From positions 7,159,542-7,223,541 of the forward strand of contig CM023534.1 of the NCBI GenBank assembly GCA_013350335.1: 64,000 nt of DNA, written 5' to 3'. The translations under genes and the position numbers were made by a program. Positions 47,001 through 57,067 of the stretch are shown here, in pieces; the first letter of the stretch is position 1, and each line of letters starts with the position of its first letter. The notes beneath the pieces are model-generated. The model searched no databases. It was given only the letters and a program-made list of their open reading frames with translations, and was not told where the DNA came from. The DNA comes from Chimonanthus salicifolius. Taxonomy: Eukaryota > Streptophyta > Magnoliopsida > Laurales > Calycanthaceae.

Positions 47001-50000
47001 CTTACACTGAAACTTTTGAAAAGGGAAAAGATGTCTGAAATTTAGTGTGGATCGAGGGAGGCTCTTCAATCAACTAGAAGTCTCATCCAGTGGTGTATCT
47101 TTGATTCTTTGCTGGGCTGGTCAATACATCATTCGGCACACCTGATGAATGGGTATGGCCTTCATTAAGGCATGTGACCATATTTAAGATGGTGCAGAGG
47201 ATGGCTTTATAATTTTGTTACCTTGTTGGATTTCCTCCATCAGTCTTGTCAGTGTACCAGATTTCAGATCTGGTAGTAAAGATGAGTTTTTATTGGGCGA
47301 CACAACCTGTCCTGCCTTTTTATTGTGCCTGTTCTACGGGAGAGTCATCATTACCACCTACTCTGAAAATCTGATACTTCACAAAAGGGATTTTTTTTCT
47401 GCTTATTTCACTAGTAAGCCTAGGAAATCAGGTGTTTCATTTTCCTTCTTTCAGAATAGCCAAAGAGGCCTAATTGAAATGTTCTTTCATGTTTGGAACC
47501 GGGTGGCACTTGCCCCATCTCATTCCATGTCTAGCCTTCTTCAGGCTTAGGTTTATATCAAATATTTGTATAAGCTGCAAATAGTTGGCATGATACAGCT
47601 TGACAGATTACTTAAGTGGATCTCATATTTCACTAATGGATTGTTTATACTTTTAGGGCACATTCTGTATTTTTAGTTCCATGCCTGAATAGTGTTTTGA
47701 TGACTTACTTGCGGAAGTTGGATAAGCTTCGATCCCTACAGGCTGATGTGCAACCATAATCCATTGCATCCTGAAGATATCAAGTACTGGGTACTAACGA
47801 GTACTGGCTTCAAAGATAGGGGTATATATGCTTGTTTCCAGCTAGTCTATGATTCATTTGATCTTTGTGACTTGCAGATGGAGCTGTGCTGGTTAATTTT
47901 AGAATATTGTTATCGGGATAGTCAGGCTGATTATGTTCTACGTTATAGTTTCCTGGCTGAGTATCTTTGCAAAGTCAACAAGCTGTATCAAGAGAACTTC
48001 TATAAGTGCTTTTTCATAATGTGGTTCAAGGTTGCTGGACTTGGACTAGCTGGTTTTCGCAGTCTTGCAATGCTTTTCTCAGGTTTACTTGCTAAGGATT
48101 TACTCTCTTGGCATGTCCTAGCTGCTTTACAAGTGACATTGCAAGATATGGCAAAATCATCTGAATATTTTGTTGAATGTCTTTTCAAGGTGTGTAATTT
48201 GGTACTGAGAATGTGATTTATTTATTTATTTATTTTAAAATGGTAACTGTAATTGTATTAAAACGAAAGGCACCAGAAGTGCACAATACAACAAAACATA
48301 GAACAAAAAGAATCAACCACAACCCAATACACCCAATCAAGACAGGACCCCAAACACCGAGGAATTAGGATAGAATACATTCTTTCCAAAAAAGTCTCAA
48401 AAAGTCCAAAATGGAGAAATTTTGGAAACCTGTGAGGAAGGAGACCCAAGCAGCGCATTTGCCCAAGACCTGATTGTAAACACCTTGGGGCACTTTTAGT
48501 ACTATTTCAGAAGACACAATTGTTTTGTTCTCACCACAAACTGCAAATGGTGGCAAAAATAGCTAACTGTCACATAACTGAGCAACTGGTAAATATATGC
48601 GGAATCTCCTCGATGAAAGATGGTTGAGCAAAGGCATAGACCACTGGATACCGAACTGATATAGAATGAAGCTCCACATAGACGACGAGAAAGCACAAGG
48701 GATAGGGAGGTGATCCACATCTTCAGATGCGCCAAGACAGAAAGGGCACCCACTGACTAAAGTCCTATCCTTCTTCCACAGGTTATCATGGGTAAGGATT
48801 TTTCTTAGATCCATGGTTCAGAGGAAACTTATGGCTTGAGGGGTTGGAAGACCATATAGCTGGATTTACTATTGGAACTGAGCTGCTCTAGTTGTTCCAC
48901 ACATAAAAGGACTTCATTAAGCAAGAGCTAGAGGAGTCTGACCACCATTCCAGAGAATCCCCATCCTGAGTTGAAATTTGAAGCAAGGAATGCTGAAGCA
49001 GAAAACAAGGAAGTCGTCAGCTTTCGCATCAGTTAAATTCTTGCAGAAGCAAATGTCCCACACTTGTGATCACTAGAGAATGAGTAGAAGCCGGAAACGA
49101 AACCTTCATGGCAGATAGATAGCCTGAAAAGAGAAGGGAACTGTTCAACGAAGGGGGAATGGCCGCATCAAAGATCTGTCCAAAACCAAACACGTTCATC
49201 ATGCCCCACTTTGAACGTGATTCCTTCCTTAAACTTTTTTTTTTTTTTTGAGCGATAATAGAGAAAACTTATATTAAAAGAAAAGAACAATTCCATAAAC
49301 AAGGATCACAAGGTCTAAGAGACTTAGACCCAAGTGAAAAGTGTAGAAAAGAATGTAGAAGCAGAGAATTATCTCTGTCAATATAGTATTCCTCTTAGAG
49401 GATACAATATTTAAATAGAAAATATAGAGACAATCTAGGGAACAAAAAAGGAAATACAATAAGTGTATCCTAATTATAATCTATTTGTGTTGACCTTCAT
49501 TATACAATGAATCTAAACATTAACTGGAGCCCACATCACTAGACATGTAACGTGTGGGTCCCACAACACTCCCCTTCAAGCTGGTTTGAAAATGTCGAGT
49601 AGACCCAGGTTGCTAACGACAGAATCGAGATGAGTTCGAGGAACTGACTTGGTGAAGATATCAGCCAGCTGATCCTTAGATTGCAGATAAGGTGTGAAAA
49701 TTCGCTCTTCTGAAATATGCGGATGAAGAAAGTAGCAATCAACCTCAATGTGCGTAGTCCGCTTATGAAAGACTGAGTTGGTGGCAATATGGATGGCCGC
49801 CTGATTGTCGCAGAACATGATGAGTGGATCAACATGAGCAAACCCCATTTCAGTAAGAAATTGGCGAAACCACAGCAATTCAGAAGCAGTATTTGCCATG
49901 GCCCGATATTCAGCCTCAGCATTAGAACGAGTAACAACGGACTGCTTCTTGCTTCTCCACGCAATTAAATGGGAGCCCAAAAAAACACAATAGCCAGACG

Positions 50001-53000
50001 TAGAGCGGCGATCATCTGGAGAATCGGCCCAATCAGCATCTGAATAACTACGAACCGGACAAGTAGGTTGGTGTGCATAAAACAAACCACGGCCGGGATG
50101 AGCCTTCATATATTGTAGGATTCTAAACACGGCATGAAGGAGAGTGTCCCGTGGTTTGTGCATGAACTGACTGACGACACCAACAACATACGATAAGTCT
50201 GGTCTTGTGATGGTCAGATATATGAGCTTGCCAACTAGATTCTGATAAAAACTTGGTGTGTCAAGGAGAGTTCCATCAGAGGTAGATAACTTGGTATTCA
50301 CATCCAGCGGAGTATCTGCATGTTTGCAGCCAAAATAGCCAGTTTCTTAGAGGAGATCCAGGGCATACTTTCGCTGAGAGAGATAAAGGCCACGACAGGA
50401 CCGAGCAACTTCAATTCCAAGAAAATACTAGAGAGGCCCAAAATCCTTAATATCAAAAGTCTGTTGAAGATACTATTTGAATGAAGAAATGGCTTCATCA
50501 TTGTTACCGGTGAGTATAATATCATCAATATAAACTACCAAAATCATCACAACAGAGTGGAGACGGTAGATGAAGACTGAGTGATCTAACTCATATTGGG
50601 TAAAACCATAAGGTATTAAGGCACTGCTAAACTTCTCAGACCAGGCATGTGGAGACTGCTTAAGATCATAGAGAGCATTCTTTAATCTGCAGACAGATTG
50701 AGACTCCCCCTGCTTGACAAATCCCGGAGGAGGAAGCATGTAAACTTCTTCCTGAAGATCACTATGAAGAAAAACATTCTTCACATTTAATTGGTGCAAG
50801 GGCCAAACATGAGTGGTGGCAAGAGATAGCAAAATGCGTATAGAGTTTATTTTGGCGACAGGTGAAAAAATGTCCTCGTAGTCAACTCCATAAGTCTGTG
50901 TGAAGCCTCTGGCTACGAGACGTGCCTTATAACGGGTAATAGAGCCATCTGGATTATGCTTCAAAGCAAAGACCCATTTGCACCCAACTGGGGTTTTACC
51001 TGGAGGTAAGGAACCCATCTCCCATGTATTGTTCTTCTCAAGGGCAGCTAACTCTTCATCTATGGCTGCTTTCCAGGGGGGATTTTCCAAGGCTGTGTCG
51101 ATCCTCTTTGGTATCTTAATGTTGTCCAATGCTGTGAGAAAGCTATGATATGAGGGTGAAACAACATGATAGGAGACAAAACAATCAATGGGATAGTTAG
51201 TAGTACAAGAGCGCCTACCTTTGCGAAGCGCAATAAGAAGATCAGACAGGTCAAAGACCGGTGGATCTGAAGCACGTGCAGATGGCACTCAAGACTGTTG
51301 GCGTTGGTACACCATAAGAGGCTTAGGTGGACTTGGGGAAGGAAGATTGTCAGGGACAAGAGGAAGAACAGGAGAAGGAGAAGGAGAAGATGTAGAGGGA
51401 GCTGAAAAATATGGGTCCCGCTCAAAGAAAGTGACATCCATGGATATGTATGTCTTCCCAGTGATAGGATCAAGGCACTTGTAACCTTTGTGAAAAAGGT
51501 GTGTACCCTAAAAAAACACATTGCACAGCCTGGTGTGAGAGTTTATGGCCAGAAAAGTTGTGAACAAAACAAACACACCCAAAGACATGTAAAGGAATGT
51601 GAGGAATGGCTTTATGCAAGGACAAATGATCTATGGGGGATTGATTTTGTAAAATGCGAGAAGGCATTCTATTAATTAGATAACAAGCAGTTAATACGGC
51701 TTCTGGCCAATAGGACGAGGGGACGTGCATAGTAAAAAGAAGAGATCTAGCCACCTCAAGAAGGTGATGGTTCTTTCATTCAGCTATACCATTCTGTTGA
51801 GGTGTGTAAGGACAAGAGAACTGAGAATCGATGCGATGTTTTTCCAAAAAAGTAAGAAAGGAGTGTGACAAATATTCTCCCCCATTATCACTCCGTAGAA
51901 CTTTAACTTTACACCCAAATTAATTTTGAACCCACTGGTAAAATTTTTGGAAGTGATCAAAAACCTCATATTTTTGTTTCATTAAATATGTGTATGTCAT
52001 GCGAGAGAAATCATCAATAAAGGTAACAAAATAAAGAAAACCAGTGCGAGAAACAGTTGGAGATTTCCAAACATCAGAATGGATGAGTGAAAATAAAGTG
52101 AATGAACTTTTATTCATAGATGGTGAAAAATGATTTCTAACATGTTTGCCATATTGGCAAGGTTCACATTCAAAATGAGTAAAAGATAAACTAGGCACAA
52201 GCTGTTTGAGAACAGAGTCGGCAAGATGTCCTAAACGATAATGCCATAACCACACATCTGAAGACGAAGAGGTCGAACAAGGCTCAGAGCTACCATAGTA
52301 AGAATCGAGAAGATAGAGATCACATACTTCACGACCACCACCCAACACCTGCTTCGTGTTCAGATCCTGGAAAACAAAATGAGAAGGAAAAAAATGTGAC
52401 TGAGCAATTCAAATGTTTAGTCAAGGCACTAACAGATAATAAATTGCGGGATAGGTTTGGAACATGCAAAACAGAGTGAAGGTCCAAATTATGAGCAACA
52501 AGAACAATTCCTTTCCCAACAATTTTAGTGAAGGAGGCATTGGCTAAATTGACCTGACGACTAGAAATAGGAGAAAGGGAAGAGACGAGGGTGGACATAC
52601 CAGCTATATGATCGGTAGCACCAGAATCAACAATCCAAGAATGAGGAGAGGCATGATGGGCAGATGATTCATTACCTAAAGGAGAGGAGACATCATCGGA
52701 TACCTCAGAGGACTGAAGGAGCTCAAGACGTTGCAGGATGAAGTTAAGATCGTGACGAGTCACATGAGCATTATCATTAACCACATCAGAGGAATGAGGA
52801 GCAGTGGAGAGATTGGCTTGTTTAGGGCGTCCATGAAGCTTGTAGGATGAATTAATGTTGTGGTTAGTCATCTTGCAGTAGGTGCAGAACCAAGGTCCCT
52901 TCTTCCGTAAACCTTTGGTGTCCCTTCGAGGATCAGATGAGAAATCCTTGCCATGGGAAGCTGGGTGCCCATGAGCCATAGAAGGCATAGAAGAATGGGT

Positions 53001-56000
53001 GGTGACCAGTGCAGATCGTTCAGCATGCAGTGGAGTCATAACAAGATGACGGCGATCTTCCCGAAGTAAAGTCGAGTAAACCTCATCAAGAGATGGGAGA
53101 GGTTGTCGCTCAAGAACCTGGGCCCTGGTGGGCTCAAATTCAGGTTTAAGTCCAGCTAAGAAGGCAAAGATCCGTTGTTGTTCGACATACTTGTGAAACA
53201 TCAGAGTATCTGCCTGATCCTTAAAAGTAAGTGATTGAAGTTGATCAAGCTCCAACCAACTGGATTGCAGAGTTGAATAGTATTGGATGAGAGATAACTC
53301 TCCATGTCGGAGAGTGGCAACAATCTGAGATAATGTATATATACAAGCAAAATTATTTCCATCAAAATACAAAGTCTTCACAGTGTCCCATACAGCTTTG
53401 GCGGTGGGAAGAGTATAGACGAGACGCCACACATTGGCGTCCATAGAATGAATAAGCCAAGCCTGGACCAGAGAGTTATTTGCATTCCAGACGGAGAATG
53501 TTGGATCAATCTTAGTCGGTTGGGGAGTAGTACCATCAATATATTAAGAGAGTTGCTTTGCATTTAAAAATATTGTGGCAGAATGGGAGCACTCAAAATA
53601 GTTTGTCTCATTAAGCAATACTGTCGTGATCCGACCAATCTTGGGAGAGCCAGAAGAGGCGACATCCGGAAGAGAAGAACTAGAAGATGATGTAGCAGCC
53701 ATAACGTCAATCAGAGAGTAATAGCAGTAAAGATAAGCCAAATACACAGATCCAAAAACAAGGCCAGTGTGAAATCGGAGAAGTAGTAGCAGCAAAGGAC
53801 CCCACACAACACCAACCGAAGCAAAAAACCACACCAAATGTCTACACAACACCAATCTGCAGCAAAGGTCCAAACAGCAGAAGAAATCCAACAAAGGGAT
53901 GGACTGCAGCAACGAAAAAAGGACAAAAAATGGGCCCCACCTAGATGGTAACACTAGCAACTCCAAAGGGACGGAAGGAGAAGGTAGGGGCGACTGTAGT
54001 GGTGTAGATCCCAGGTGAAAGAGCGCTGAATCCCCTCAGATCTGCAGAAAAATACCCAAAATCTGGGGAAATTGGCGTCCCAGACAGCAATGGCGAGAAT
54101 GCCCTGAAATGGGTCCCACCGTTGATCAAAGGTGGCACAACCAGGTGGGATTGAAACCAGGGGCAGGGGCAGGGGCAACTCCAGTAGTGAAGGATCGAAC
54201 TCCAAAAGTGCCTTGAACCAACCAATCTAAGTAGAAAACCGAAACTAGGTTTTCTGAGAACAACAAAATCGCTGGAAGAAGAAGGCAGCAGAAACCTGTG
54301 TAAAATGCGTCAAAAACAACAGAGGGGGAAAGGGTCCCGCCGGCAGATGCTTCGTCGGGGAAGGAGATCAATATCGGAGAAGAAATAGCGGCAGGAGACT
54401 CTCACAGGAACCCAAAAAAAATTCAAATCCGTGAATAGTAGAGGAAGAGCAGTTCTAAAGAGGGAGGATCCGTGACAGAGGTCCAACGGATTCTAAATTT
54501 TTTTTTTAGAAATCAACCTTGCTCAATACCATGTAGAAGCAGAGAATTATCTCTGTCAATATATTGATCATGTATTCCTCTTAGAGGATACAATATTTAA
54601 ATAGAAAATATAGAGACAATCTAGGGGGAAAAAAAGGAAATACAATAAGTGTATCCTAATTACAATCTATTTGTGTTGACATTCAATATACAATGAATCT
54701 GGACATTAACTGGGGCCCACATCACTAGACGTGTGACGTGTGGGTTCCACAACAAAAAGTAAAAAACAAGAAAACAACATTAGGTCACAAATACTAGAAA
54801 GAAAACACCACTGGTACAATAAGAACTATATCCTCTTGGTAGCTGGAAGGTGCCACAATTCGAACCACCAAGTCCATTCTTCGCAAAGAAGTCTTGCACA
54901 CCATTGGTTGTGCAACTGATATGGACAAAAGACACCTGTAGGCCCGAGATCATTTTCTTAATCTCCCTTGCCAAGGTAATTAATCTCTATGGAGGGCGCT
55001 TCAAACCCCCGACCCATTTAATGACATTGGATGAGTCTCTCAATCGCTAATTTTCCTCCTCCAAAATCGGCTCCTAAAGTTAAGGCTCTCTTGATGGCTA
55101 AGAAATTCAACCTCATTTGATTCCCCATTGATTCTGAAAAAGACCCGAATGATCTCTAAGGACACCCCGATCCTAGCTGGGCCTGGCGTACCCCTTATAG
55201 AAGAGATGAGGCATACTAGTCATGTGAGCGGTAGCTCTATACTCTATAATCCAGGAATGAATAGAACCATGGTGAGCTAGGGGCACAATTCCTGATTCTT
55301 CCATAACAACATGAGAGATCTTAGAGGATTGAAGACGCTGCAATTGTTGTTGTAAGGAAGCATCTCCTGTTTGGACACACGAATGGTGTTATCGGCCGCA
55401 ACGGAAGAGGTATCAATGTGACGAGAGTTATCAGTGTGATAAGCCTGCTCAGGGGAAGGTCTACAATGATTCTTATTGTAAGAATCCACAGTGTTTATTC
55501 ATCTTGCAATACGTGCAAAACCAAGTACCTTTCTTCTGGTCCCCTTTGCTTTCCCGTTGGATATCACTCACCGGTTCCTTCCCTCAGAGAGAGGAAGGCC
55601 TTGTAGAAGCAAGAGTTGATTGGTCAACGGGCACAGAAGCACTAGCCATAACCATCCATATGCAGGATAACCCCAAGGGGTTATCCCAGTTGGCTTGGGA
55701 GCAAGATCTCTAGAGGGAGGTCTTGGGTTCAAACCATGGGAGCCCCAACGAAGGGCCACTTCCCATGGGAATATGTATAGAATAAGGTCCCATCGAATTA
55801 TGGGTATGTGCGGAAGGGGGTTTTCACATACCCTGGGGGACTGGTCGGGTATGATGCCTGGACACCTCCGGACCTCAAAAAAAAAAAAAAAAGAGAGGTT
55901 ATATGCAGGATGCTCAAAGTGGATGGTCTCCAACTGATCAAGTTCTAACTAAGAACTCCGCATAAGGGACGACTCCCCTGACGAAAATGAGCAGCCTCTT

Positions 56001-57017
56001 GATATAGCTCATAAATATGAGTGGAGTGATCACCATTAGAATAGAAGGCCTTAACCTTAGCCCACACATCTTTGGCAGTGGGAAGGGTATATACTAGGCC
56101 ACGACATGTTCGTACATAGAGTGGAGGAGCCATGACTAAACCAAGAATTGTTGGCTTTCCATTTCCAGTATGAGGGACTATCCTTGTCAGGTTCCATAGC
56201 AGTACCATCAATGTAATTACATTTTTTTTTTAAAGGTAACTTCATTAAAAAGAAAATGATACAAAACGAAAGGATCACAAAGACCCTGCAAAAGGGAAAA
56301 AAATTATGTCAATTTGTTAACAATTTCCACATCAAGAAGCAACCCCTGCTTGGTTAAAGAGTCCGCAGTTAAGTTAACTGAACGAGGAACCCAAGCAATG
56401 TCAAAATCAAATGATTGATCCTCTCAACTTTATCAAGATAGATCCAAGGGAAGAAAGAACCCAACACCCATCCCACCATAACCTTCGAATCACCTTCCAC
56501 CAATGTTAGCAGAACCAAACCGTCTTAAGGGAAGGTTGGGTTAAATAAGGTTTAATCGGGTTGAACAGTAGTCAAACCTAGTCAAACCCGTGCTCTCAAT
56601 ATAATATGTTAGATAATATTAAATTATTAACTATTAAATAAGTATAAAATAAATTAATAGATAGCAAAATTTAAATAACTATAAAAATAAAATATAAATA
56701 TAAAAAAATAATAAAAGATAAGATTATATTTTTATAAAAAAATATTCTTGTTGTCACTAACACAATTATAAATACTAAAAACAATAATTCCAATTTTTAA
56801 AGCAATATCTAAAGTTATAAAATTCACTCAACTTAGACTTAGCTTTGTGGAAATAAAAAAGATTGACTTTGTAGTTGTTAAATAAAGATGAAAATATAAT
56901 GTTGTGTTAATATACATTTTAATTAAAAAAAATTAATCGTTCAAAAAATTCCTTTATTATAAATGTTATTTATTTTTCTTGTAAATATTGTATTGACATC
57001 TAATTTGATTTCGATTA

Positions 57018-57067
<50 letters not shown>

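Noticed and set aside
47215..47550. Extra exon or gene in intron 6 (111-codon ORF)
   Set aside because: Exons 6 and 7 join at LEPGGE|MELC, which is continuous in CWC22. The ORF shows no domain.
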